Source: Acholeplasmataceae bacterium
GTDB taxonomy: Bacteria; Bacillota_I; Bacilli_A; Acholeplasmatales; Acholeplasmataceae
Reading direction: 5' to 3'
Assembly: GCA_028690555.1 (NCBI GenBank)
Contig: JAQVBA010000053.1
Span: 1-6,622, forward strand
Length of the DNA: 6,622 bases
The first letter of the stretch is position 1. Every line of letters begins with the position of its first letter. The translations under genes and the position numbers were made by a program. The notes beneath the pieces are model-generated. The model worked only from the letters and a program-made list of their open reading frames with translations. It was not told the DNA's origin and made no database searches. Shown here piece by piece: positions 1 through 6,385 of this stretch.

Positions 1-778
1 ATATTGAAGTAAACTGATAGGCAGTTCGATACACACCTACATCACCATTAGTCATAAAATAACCAATGAAGATCGTATCAGCATAAGCGAAAACTATGGA
101 ACCAGTACCAATCAGAAAAATCCAGAAACCATACGTAGCGAGACTGCCAATGTGATTAACAGTAAACTTGGCAGGTTTGAATGTGAAGTATTTGAAACAG
201 ATTATGCCAGAAATGATGATGCCTGCAATGAATCCACCAGATAATCCAAATACGGAAAATCCAAGAAGAACGGCTATTACCTGAATAAGTATTCGTAATA
301 ATTCACTGATGCCGGCAGCAACATTATTTACCCCGACATGTCCCAAACCATAAATTCCATATGTTACCGTGTGTCCAAAAAATGAGGCTACAAGCGCGGC
401 TATGATCCAGGGGATCAGGTTGTACTCCTGAAGATCTACGAAAAACGGACTGAGAACTAACAGGAGGAGGGTCGAAACAATAATAAGAAGGGCGCGAAGC
501 GTGGCATAAGCAGTGAGATATTCATTCTGTTCTTTTCCTTCGGATATCCGTTTAACTGCCGCCTGTCCAAATCCTCCGTCGCCGATCATGTTAAATATGC
601 CAAAATAGGCGAGGAAAAGATAGTATACCCCCATCAAATCTTTTCCGAGGAGATGGGAGAAGAGCATGGTTGAGATGAATCCAAAAATGGTTATGCCTAT
701 CGTTGATATAAGGGATAAGGTGCTCTGGCGTTGTATTGCCGGAATACGCATGATATGAGAAATGAAGGGGATGGGCAT
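1..778 (-). CDS. Wzx/MATE-type oligosaccharide flippase, 3' end cut by window edge
   Basis: Partial integral membrane protein of the polysaccharide biosynthesis (Wzx/RfbX, MATE-like) flippase family. It would move lipid-linked oligosaccharide across the cytoplasmic membrane. The open frame runs from an ATG at 778 to base 1 without a stop (259 residues; full-length relatives have roughly 430-500). An in-frame TGA lies 15 nt upstream, so 778 is the first possible ATG; Met10 is an alternative start. Hydrophobic segments lie near residues 20-42, 50-65, 92-112, 122-143, 160-178, 178-197 and 214-234, about half the 12-14 helices expected. Residues 55-87 carry an FLAYFGIF...IGDGGFG...KRISEGKEQNEY pattern, and residues 228-241 read IVFAYADTIFIGYF. 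I recall both from euryarchaeal flippases (recall, not a search). It lies 48 nt after pseG in the same direction. Its placement suggests export of the glycan carrying the nonulosonic acid; substrate specificity is inferred. Confidence 0.88.
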   Translation of the reverse strand, partial: MPIPFISHIMRIPAIQRQSTLSLISTIGITIFGFISTMLFSHLLGKDLMGVYYLFLAYFGIFNMIGDGGFGQAAVKRISEGKEQNEYLTAYATLRALLIIVSTLLLLVLSPFFVDLQEYNLIPWIIAALVASFFGHTVTYGIYGLGHVGVNNVAAGISELLRILIQVIAVLLGFSVFGLSGGFIAGIIISGIICFKYFTFKPAKFTVNHIGSLATYGFWIFLIGTGSIVFAYADTIFIGYFMTNGDVGVYRTAYQFTSI

Positions 779-826
779 ATTATATTTAGCTCATTTGTAT
801 CTTTGAATACCTAGAGATATGTTTTG
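779..826 (-). other. Spacer between pseG and the flippase, no clear signal
   Basis: This is the longest gap in the cluster at 48 nt. I see no hairpin with a T tail, so no intrinsic terminator, and no ribosome binding site at a good distance; a GAG lies about 11 bases before the flippase ATG. An AT-rich TATA-like stretch abuts the ATG too closely to act as a TATA box for that start. The flippase is most simply read as the continuation of the operon. Confidence 0.4.
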
Positions 827-1870
827 TTATTTATTTTTACGATTATCCAAGCTTGAAATCTCTTTAACAATCCGTTCAACCCCTCTACCATCTACGAGCT
901 CTCGTAACTTGCGGCCATCTGTCTCTCTCATATGGAAATCAGATATGTATTGTATCATGTTGCCCAATATGGTGTCTATGCAGGGATTATTAGTATCACG
1001 AATATCTCCAGAGAGCTTCATTAATTTCCGTTTATTAAATGCATTTATATTCATTATTTGGTTATCTGCAATTGAAAAAGTAATGGCGGGTATCCCACAT
1101 GCACAAAACTCGTACAATGTAGTTCCTCCAGCAGACACTGCAATATCACATTTACACATCAGTTCTGCCATATTCATAACATTCTGATGAAGTATAATCG
1201 AGGGATATTTTTCTGCCAATGTACTGATAAATTCTCTATGGGAATTCAATTTTCCTACTATCACGTGATATTCAATTCCTGACAATAAGTCTAGATTTAC
1301 AATCTCCTGCAATATTTTTCCCGTAGCGTTGTATGTATCTGTCCCCCCGGAGGTTATGAGGATTTTTTTCGCAGTTTCATGGTATGTTGGTTTCAGTAAT
1401 CGGAATTCCTGACGCAGAGGTGCATATCTAGGGCCAAGAAGCAAGCGCGTTTCTGTTCCGTTATATATCTCCGGATATGGAATATCTCTTGCATAAAGAT
1501 TGTAGTTGATTACTATAGATACCGGATAACGGAAGGCATTCAGATCATCAATGTATATTACCCTGCATGTCCTCTCGAGAGCTGAAAGATACTTTTCGGT
1601 AACATAGTAGGTGTCAACGATGAGTTTGTCAATCCCGTTATTTATAATTGCATCAGTAATATCTACTATCTCTTCGTCAAGATTGTTCCATATAGAATGT
1701 AGATTTATGATTCTAAAACCTGACTTTATAATTAGTTGTTCTGAATCATTATCTGCAACAATAAATACGCAGTTCTGTCCTGCATCTTTCAGACCGTTTG
1801 CAATAGCCAGGCATCTCATCATATGACCGGTTGCAATCTCTGAGTTTCCATCAACACGTATGGCTATCAT
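827..1870 (-). CDS. pseG: PseG, UDP-2,4-diacetamido-2,4,6-trideoxy-beta-L-altropyranose hydrolase
   Basis: Cytosolic hydrolase that removes UDP from the diacetamido-trideoxy-altrose nucleotide, giving the free hexose that PseI condenses with phosphoenolpyruvate. It is a GT-B-fold protein related to MurG. Visible signatures are RVDGNSEIATGHMMRC at residues 5-20, whose His16 matches the catalytic His17 of Campylobacter PseG; DTYYVTEKYL at 86-95; YIDD at 106-109; GPRYAPLRQEF at 146-156; a TSGGTD loop at 173-178; and the nucleotide-binding SAGGTTLYE at 246-254 followed by ADNQ at 268-271. At 347 residues it is full size or slightly long for the family, with a charged tail. The ATG at 1870 is preceded by GAGTG four bases upstream and begins directly with the conserved first strand. 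It follows pseH by 21 nt. No acetyltransferase domain is fused, unlike some PseG homologues. All key motifs appear intact. Confidence 0.93.
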   Translation of the reverse strand: MIAIRVDGNSEIATGHMMRCLAIANGLKDAGQNCVFIVADNDSEQLIIKSGFRIINLHSIWNNLDEEIVDITDAIINNGIDKLIVDTYYVTEKYLSALERTCRVIYIDDLNAFRYPVSIVINYNLYARDIPYPEIYNGTETRLLLGPRYAPLRQEFRLLKPTYHETAKKILITSGGTDTYNATGKILQEIVNLDLLSGIEYHVIVGKLNSHREFISTLAEKYPSIILHQNVMNMAELMCKCDIAVSAGGTTLYEFCACGIPAITFSIADNQIMNINAFNKRKLMKLSGDIRDTNNPCIDTILGNMIQYISDFHMRETDGRKLRELVDGRGVERIVKEISSLDNRKNK

Positions 1871-1874
1871 TGTA

Positions 1875-1879
1875 CACTC
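1875..1879 (-). promoter_or_regulatory. Ribosome binding site of pseG
   Basis: GAGTG on the minus strand, four bases before the pseG ATG at 1870. It partly matches the GGAGGTGA anti-16S complement and supports that start. It lies in the 21-nt pseH-pseG spacer, just after a run of seven T. Confidence 0.5.
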
Positions 1880-1886
1880 AAAAAAA
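1880..1886 (-). other. Oligo-T run in the pseH-pseG spacer
   Basis: Seven consecutive T on the coding strand between the pseH stop and the pseG ribosome binding site. No hairpin precedes it within the spacer, so it is not a bacterial intrinsic terminator. In archaea, U-rich tracts without a stem can cause partial termination, so it might lower expression of pseG and the flippase if the host is archaeal. That role is inference; chance in AT-rich DNA is equally plausible. Confidence 0.25.
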
Positions 1887-1891
1887 GCAGA

Positions 1892-2359
1892 TTAATCCAT
1901 CATCTTATAATATTCAATACAATTGCCATATTCTTCAGATAATCTCTTGTTGTAAGAGTTCACTTCAAAGACTTTTTGTGATGCAATGTTATCTGGTTTA
2001 ACTTTGCCAATTAAACACTTTATTGCTGGATACAATGGCATTATATCTGTCTCAATTTGTCTTATGACTGATTTTCCCAAGCCTTTCCCTCTATATCCCG
2101 AGGAAATACTGTAAGATATTATTAGGTATTCTTTATCTATGTTTGTTAACCTGACTTGACCAACAGGGATATTATCCAAGTAAAAAATGTAGATGCTTAC
2201 ATCTTCACTTTCGAGACAATTCTGAAACCATGTTATATGCTCTTCATATTCAATTTTTGATGAATTAAACGAGTTCTTTCTAACCTCATCGTCGTTTGCC
2301 CAGTCAAATAACAATTTTGCATCATTGAAACTTGCTTTTTTAAATGTTAAGATTTTCAT
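1892..2359 (-). CDS. pseH: PseH, GNAT-family N-acetyltransferase of the pseudaminic acid pathway
   Basis: Predicted acetyl-CoA-dependent enzyme that N-acetylates the 4-amino group of UDP-4-amino-4,6-dideoxy-N-acetyl-beta-L-altrosamine, the PseC product, to give the substrate of PseG. At 155 residues it is a single GNAT domain of typical size. Near the N-terminus DWANDDEVRKNSFNS (19-33) followed by HITWF (41-45) is the substrate-side signature I recall from PseH proteins. The acetyl-CoA pyrophosphate loop is RGKGLG at 90-95, and the later GNAT motif is KPDNIASQKVFE at 121-132. The ATG at 2359 overlaps the pseI stop as ATGA, a four-base overlap that implies translational coupling. Sampled 60-base rows are only about 28-33% G+C, lower than the aminotransferase and the flippase 5' half. 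A different acyl donor cannot be excluded from sequence alone, but the context makes PseH much the best call. Confidence 0.9.
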   Translation of the reverse strand: MKILTFKKASFNDAKLLFDWANDDEVRKNSFNSSKIEYEEHITWFQNCLESEDVSIYIFYLDNIPVGQVRLTNIDKEYLIISYSISSGYRGKGLGKSVIRQIETDIMPLYPAIKCLIGKVKPDNIASQKVFEVNSYNKRLSEEYGNCIEYYKMMD

Positions 2360-3408
2360 GGTTGAATTAATTTAAACGTTAGAGGAGTACCTCTGTTAAT
2401 ATCTGACGCAGCTTTTTTACCAAGGACTGAAGCATAATACTTCGGGTTTAAACCATTACCAGGCCTTATACACCGAATATTATCTTCTGAAAACACATCA
2501 TCTTTTTTGATATCCTGCACAACAAAGACAGAACGCCGGAATGTAAGGCTTTCCTTCTCCTTTTCAGAACACTCATAACTGACAATGCCCATGGCCCGCT
2601 CTGCTGTTCTTATATCATCCACCATGTGTTTAAACTCGTCGGGCTCCATTGAAAATGACGAATCCGGATTTTTAATATCGCGAGAGAGACAGAAGTGTTT
2701 CTCAATAATACATGCTCCCAAAGCAACAGCAGTTACGGCACCAATAGAGCCAAGTGAGTGATCTGACAAACCAACAGGTACATCAAATGACTTGCTCATA
2801 TGCTGCATCGTTTTCAGATTCATATCGTCCGGGATTGCAGGGTATGCACTGGAACATTTCAAAAGAGCCAGATTGTCATTTCCTTCAAAACGTACCGCTT
2901 CAACAGCCTCTTTTATCTCTTCGAAACTTCCCATGCCAGTTGAGATGATCATCGGTTTTCCTTTCGATGCCACATATTTAATCAAAGGAATATCCACAAG
3001 CTCAAAAGAAGCGATTTTGTAAAACTCGATGCCAAGGCTCTCTAAGAAATCAACTGACGTTCTATCGAAAGGCGTCGAAAAAAAATCCAAACCTATACGT
3101 TCAGCTTCTTCTTTCAATTCTGCCTGCCATTCCCACGGCATGTAAGCTTTTCCGTACAAATCATACAATGTCTCGCCTTTCCACGTGCCATTATTAATAT
3201 GGAAATACTCAGCATCGCAATTAATTGTCATTGTATCAGGAGTATATGTCTGGATCTTGATACAGTCCGCCCCTGACTCTTTTGCTTTGTGTATTATCTG
3301 CTTGGCAATGCTGATATTTCCGGCATGATTTGCCGACATCTCGGCGATAATGTATGCAGGGCAGCCTTCACCGATAAGCCGGTTTTTGATTTTTATTGTG
3401 GGAGCCAT
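2356..3408 (-). CDS. pseI: PseI, pseudaminic acid synthase (NeuB family)
   Basis: Cytosolic synthase condensing 2,4-diacetamido-2,4,6-trideoxy-L-altrose with phosphoenolpyruvate to form the nine-carbon acid. An N-terminal NeuB TIM barrel (about residues 1-270) is followed by a C-terminal antifreeze-like SAF domain (about 290-350). Motifs: IAEMSANHAG at 21-30 with the conserved Glu23; KIQTYTPDTM at 51-60; STPFD at 111-115; the metal-binding histidines in LSDHS (His217) and EKHF (His238); and IRPGNGLNPKY at 314-324 in the SAF domain. PDSSFSMEPDEF at 248-259 and the IRPGNGL form favour PseI over sialic or legionaminic acid synthases. I chose ATG 3408 (350 residues). The frame stays open to an ATG at 3576, but the extra 56 residues would overlap the upstream gene by 164 nt and lack NeuB-like sequence. 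With this start, a 4-nt gap separates it from the aminotransferase. No strong ribosome binding site is visible; re-initiation is likely. Confidence 0.92.
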   Translation of the reverse strand: MAPTIKIKNRLIGEGCPAYIIAEMSANHAGNISIAKQIIHKAKESGADCIKIQTYTPDTMTINCDAEYFHINNGTWKGETLYDLYGKAYMPWEWQAELKEEAERIGLDFFSTPFDRTSVDFLESLGIEFYKIASFELVDIPLIKYVASKGKPMIISTGMGSFEEIKEAVEAVRFEGNDNLALLKCSSAYPAIPDDMNLKTMQHMSKSFDVPVGLSDHSLGSIGAVTAVALGACIIEKHFCLSRDIKNPDSSFSMEPDEFKHMVDDIRTAERAMGIVSYECSEKEKESLTFRRSVFVVQDIKKDDVFSEDNIRCIRPGNGLNPKYYASVLGKKAASDINRGTPLTFKLIQP

Positions 3409-3412
3409 ACAA

Positions 3413-4723
3413 TTAGGATAATCTCTGGAAGCCGGTCTGGCATACTGGTCCCTCAAGAAGTGATTCTGCATTATTCTTTCTCGCAGCATCTGCGAGATAG
3501 GCAAATACTGTATCAACTGTGTCAAGATATCCAAGAACATCCTTTTCTGTGTGAGCAAATGATGTATAAAATGCATTCGTTGCCAGATATCCTTTTTTCA
3601 GCATTTCCTGAGTAAACAAGGTTTTCATGACAAGGGCATTTGGATACTCAAATTCGAAGTGTGATAAGGGATAGATACTTGTTACATGAATATGCAGTCC
3701 ATTCTTTGCAGCAAGATCCGACCAGCCTTTCTGAACCATTTTACCTATTTTATCCATATGCTGCTCAACATGTTCTTTCTGGTATTTATTAATGGTGGCA
3801 ATTGCAGCGCAAAGTCCTATTCTTTCTGTCCAGTAGGTGCTGCTGATAAAAGTTGACTGTGCACTGTCCATCACTTCTTTCGTGCCAATAATTGCTGCCA
3901 TTGGATATCCATTACCCAAAGCTTTTGCAAAGACAGCAATATCCGGAGTAATTCCCAGAACTAAATGAGACCCACCACAATTTAAGCGGAATCCTGCAGA
4001 GACCTCATCAATTATGAGAACAATTCCTTCTTTTTCTGTAACTTCTCTTATTGTCTCTAAAAATTCATTTTCTGGATATATATTTCGAATCGGCTCCAAT
4101 ACTACTGTAGCTATCTTTCCACGATATTCTTTGATAAGGTGTTTAAATGCAGTTAAATCATTATACATGAACGGCTTTGCGGAATTAATAAGTTCCCTTG
4201 GAACGCCGGCAGGATCCAGACCCTGAATCAGATGTCCATCCAAAGCAGAGTTCTCTGCAAGATTCGCTGAGAGATACCAGTCACACCAACCATGATATCC
4301 GCAGAATAAGACAACATCTTTTTTCGTGTATGCACGTGCAATGCGAACTGCAATTGCAAGAGATTCCCCGCCCGTCTTTGCATACCTAACCATGTCTGCC
4401 CATGGATGAATCTTTAACAATAATTCTGCGAGTTCAACTTCTTCGGGCGCATTCAGAGTACACATGCTGCCACACTGAACTGCTTTCAGCACAGCTGCAT
4501 CAACGTCATCATCACAATAACCGAGTACATTGGCACCAATTCCCATGTAACTTGCATCCATATACTCGTTGCCGTCAAGATCCCAAACATGGCAACCTTT
4601 TGCCTTGCTGTAATAAGCAGGCCACTTTTCTGGCAGGAACATCTCCGGTCTCTTGGATAATAACTGTGTTCCGCCTGGAATTATCTTCTTTGCTTCTTTG
4701 TATAAATCTTGTGATTTACCCAT
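3413..4723 (-). CDS. Class III PLP aminotransferase, glutamate-1-semialdehyde aminotransferase-like, NulO-locus type
   Basis: Fold-type I, PLP-dependent class III aminotransferase resembling glutamate-1-semialdehyde 2,1-aminomutase (HemL), but very unlikely to be the tetrapyrrole enzyme given its place in a sugar operon. At 436 residues it is full length. Visible features: IIPGGTQLL at 14-22; VWDLDGNEYMD at 46-56; TGGES at 117-121, where HemL has a GTE-type loop; CGYHGW at 141-146; cofactor-ring aspartate in IIDE (Asp239); and the Schiff-base lysine in FAKALGNGYP (Lys267). Catalytic residues look intact. I recall the GGE and YHGWCDWY forms from a subfamily found in nonulosonic acid loci. Its substrate is unknown; it may aminate a sugar or side-chain carbonyl produced with the neighbouring aldo/keto reductase (inference). 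It starts one base after the cytidylyltransferase stop, with GATGAG five bases before the ATG. Confidence 0.85.
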   Translation of the reverse strand: MGKSQDLYKEAKKIIPGGTQLLSKRPEMFLPEKWPAYYSKAKGCHVWDLDGNEYMDASYMGIGANVLGYCDDDVDAAVLKAVQCGSMCTLNAPEEVELAELLLKIHPWADMVRYAKTGGESLAIAVRIARAYTKKDVVLFCGYHGWCDWYLSANLAENSALDGHLIQGLDPAGVPRELINSAKPFMYNDLTAFKHLIKEYRGKIATVVLEPIRNIYPENEFLETIREVTEKEGIVLIIDEVSAGFRLNCGGSHLVLGITPDIAVFAKALGNGYPMAAIIGTKEVMDSAQSTFISSTYWTERIGLCAAIATINKYQKEHVEQHMDKIGKMVQKGWSDLAAKNGLHIHVTSIYPLSHFEFEYPNALVMKTLFTQEMLKKGYLATNAFYTSFAHTEKDVLGYLDTVDTVFAYLADAARKNNAESLLEGPVCQTGFQRLS

Positions 4724-4724
4724 T

Positions 4725-5510
4725 TTAGCTCATCTTCATTGTATGGTTTTTCACATCAACTACTTTGTCATTTTTCAATGATTTTATGAGTCCCTCGTTC
4801 CGAGAAGAGTCATTATTGATACTGCGGAAATCAGGATGTTCATTCAGAATATCCAGAACATTTTTCATCCTAAACTCTGGATTTTTAACATACAGATTAT
4901 CATATACGCATTTAATAAATCTATAATCATTCTCAGTATCTAGCGTCCATCGTTCATTGCCATAATCAATATCATTTACAACAGATGATTTAACATATGC
5001 ATCATTATGAATTATGTACTGCGTTACATGTTCGCGCTGAGATGCAAGGATTGCTTTCATCCAGGCCTCCTCCAGAACAGAGAATTTCATAATTTCAACA
5101 TCAAGTCCATCGGGATATGTTGGATGCAGAGTATTGGATGTGTAATCACTACCGGAGTTGAGATGAGTTGAAATCACCAAATCAATAATTTCCGAATCAA
5201 TCAGCGGGCAGTCCGCAGTGATTCGAATTACGTAATCGGGAGACAGTAATTTAGCACATTGATAATATCTGTCAAGAACGTCATCTTCAGAGCCGCAAAA
5301 CACACGGATATTCTTTTCGGCGCATAATTTGACAATAGCTAAATCGTGTTTGGCAATAGTTGTTGCAACAATAACTTCGTCGATGTAATCACTTTTTTGA
5401 ACCCGTTCGATTACTCTCTCTAATACAGATTTACCGTTTAAATCCAGGAGCACTTTATTAGGAAGTCTCGTTGAACCCATTCTTGCCTGAATAATTGCAA
5501 GGGTCTTCAT
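4725..5510 (-). CDS. spsF: SpsF-type cytidylyltransferase, probable CMP-nonulosonate synthetase
   Basis: Nucleotidyltransferase of the SpsF family (COG1861), named from Bacillus spore coat polysaccharide genes. In this operon it most likely activates the nonulosonic acid with CTP to CMP-sugar, the job of PseF in the canonical pathway. Motifs: the nucleotide-binding loop QARMGSTRLPNK at residues 8-19; FCGSEDDVLDRYYQ at 71-84; ITADCPLID at 97-105 with metal-binding Asp100; YPDGLDVEI at 132-140; and RWTLDTENDY at 187-196. At 261 residues it is the usual size, with a charged, poorly conserved-looking tail after about residue 231. The ATG at 5510 starts the first beta strand directly. It sits 5 nt after the aldo/keto reductase and ends 1 nt before the aminotransferase. 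The family is clear; the CMP-pseudaminate specificity is inferred, because no separate NeuA/PseF-type gene is visible here. Confidence 0.85.
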   Translation of the reverse strand: MKTLAIIQARMGSTRLPNKVLLDLNGKSVLERVIERVQKSDYIDEVIVATTIAKHDLAIVKLCAEKNIRVFCGSEDDVLDRYYQCAKLLSPDYVIRITADCPLIDSEIIDLVISTHLNSGSDYTSNTLHPTYPDGLDVEIMKFSVLEEAWMKAILASQREHVTQYIIHNDAYVKSSVVNDIDYGNERWTLDTENDYRFIKCVYDNLYVKNPEFRMKNVLDILNEHPDFRSINNDSSRNEGLIKSLKNDKVVDVKNHTMKMS

Positions 5511-5515
5511 TTAAC

Positions 5516-6385
5516 TCACTGTGAATTCCATATGTTTGGCATAATCACCCTTTCATTCACTTCGGAAAAAGCAGATGAAAAGATATCATCAGTTTGTATC
5601 GTCTTTGAGTTTTGATACAAAGAGATATATTCATTTAACTGGGTTAAGTTATCAACACCGAATACAAGATAATCAATATATTCATGATTCAGTACAAAAT
5701 AAACTGCACCTTCAAGAAATCCTATGTTGTTTTTCGTGCAGAGATTTTGAAATTCACGCACGTATGGTTCTGCAAATTTCATATTAGGCGGCAAAGTTTG
5801 CGGATTCATCATGAGAAGCCCCTGAAGGAGAACGCTGCGGGCATATACTGATATGCCAATCTCCGCAGCTTTTTCAAAAAAGTTGCATTTGTCAAGTCTT
5901 CTGTCTAATACATTATACGGAATCTGTATTATATCAATAAAATCATAATCAAGTGCTTTCAATGCCTGTTCCGGGGTGTAGAGGGACGCACCAATTTCTT
6001 TTGCAAATCCTGTCTCTTTTAGATGGATTAGATTGTTCACTGCATTTTCATTGAATATTAAATTTGCATCATGCAGCAAGTATCCATCGAGGTATTTTAC
6101 TCCTAATTCAGTTAAGCATTCGAAGATATAATTATGAACCTTTTCGCCACTTGACTTCGTCTTAGAGATGATTCTTACTTGCTCACGCTTTATCAATGAT
6201 TGCGATAAGAAGGCATTGAGTACTACCTCCGCTGTCCCATAAGCACTTGCTGTATCATATGTTCTGATTTTTGCATTATATGCCGCATTTAATATTTCAA
6301 CGGCTTTGGATAAATCCGGTTGCTCATTACCTTGGACACCGTAGTTCATGCCAAACTGAACTGTCCCTAAGCATAATTCAGTCAT
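5516..6385 (-). CDS. Aldo/keto reductase in the NulO operon
   Basis: NAD(P)H-dependent oxidoreductase of the aldo/keto reductase TIM-barrel superfamily, 289 residues from the chosen start. The catalytic tetrad appears complete: Asp44 in TYDTA, Tyr49 in AYG, Lys75 in ISKTK and His105 in LLHD. The N-terminus MTELCLGTVQFGMNYG is the usual first strand of the family. Near the C-terminus LVFGVDNLTQLNEYI resembles the cofactor-binding segment. An upstream in-frame ATG at 6406 would add seven residues, but ATG 6385 has AGGA six bases upstream and begins the conserved strand, so I prefer it. This start overlaps the pseC stop by 8 nt (ATGACTGA), which implies coupled translation. The canonical pseudaminic acid pathway has no such step. 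It may reduce or oxidise a carbonyl in a modified sugar or its acyl group, working with the nearby aminotransferase. The substrate is unknown. Confidence 0.88.
   Translation of the reverse strand: MTELCLGTVQFGMNYGVQGNEQPDLSKAVEILNAAYNAKIRTYDTASAYGTAEVVLNAFLSQSLIKREQVRIISKTKSSGEKVHNYIFECLTELGVKYLDGYLLHDANLIFNENAVNNLIHLKETGFAKEIGASLYTPEQALKALDYDFIDIIQIPYNVLDRRLDKCNFFEKAAEIGISVYARSVLLQGLLMMNPQTLPPNMKFAEPYVREFQNLCTKNNIGFLEGAVYFVLNHEYIDYLVFGVDNLTQLNEYISLYQNSKTIQTDDIFSSAFSEVNERVIMPNIWNSQ

Noticed and set aside
779..790. TATA-like AT-rich stretch before the flippase ATG as an internal archaeal promoter
   Set aside because: It abuts the start codon, so transcription from it would begin about 25 nt downstream, inside the gene. 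No better TATA box was seen in the 48-nt gap.
819..1826. Plus-strand open frames opposite pseG
   Set aside because: They lie antisense to a well-supported gene, have no recognisable domain, and their residues look like reverse-frame translation of AT-rich coding DNA.
2356..3408. Sialic acid (NeuB) or legionaminic acid (LegI) synthase
   Set aside because: The PDSSFSMEPDEF segment and IRPGNGL form, together with adjacent pseH and pseG, fit pseudaminic acid synthase better; no NeuC/LegG-type epimerase is present.
3413..4723. Genuine HemL (glutamate-1-semialdehyde aminomutase) for tetrapyrrole synthesis
   Set aside because: No other haem or tetrapyrrole gene is nearby, the glycine loop is TGGES rather than the HemL GTE form, and the gene is embedded between sugar-nucleotide enzymes.
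2754..4728. Several plus-strand open frames of 63-108 codons opposite pseI and the aminotransferase
   Set aside because: All are antisense shadows of strongly conserved proteins. The longest, at 3289-3615, merely spans the pseI-aminotransferase junction and shows no family motif or ribosome binding site.
5575..5787. Plus-strand 70-codon frame opposite the aldo/keto reductase
   Set aside because: Antisense to conserved C-terminal reductase sequence, with no recognisable features.
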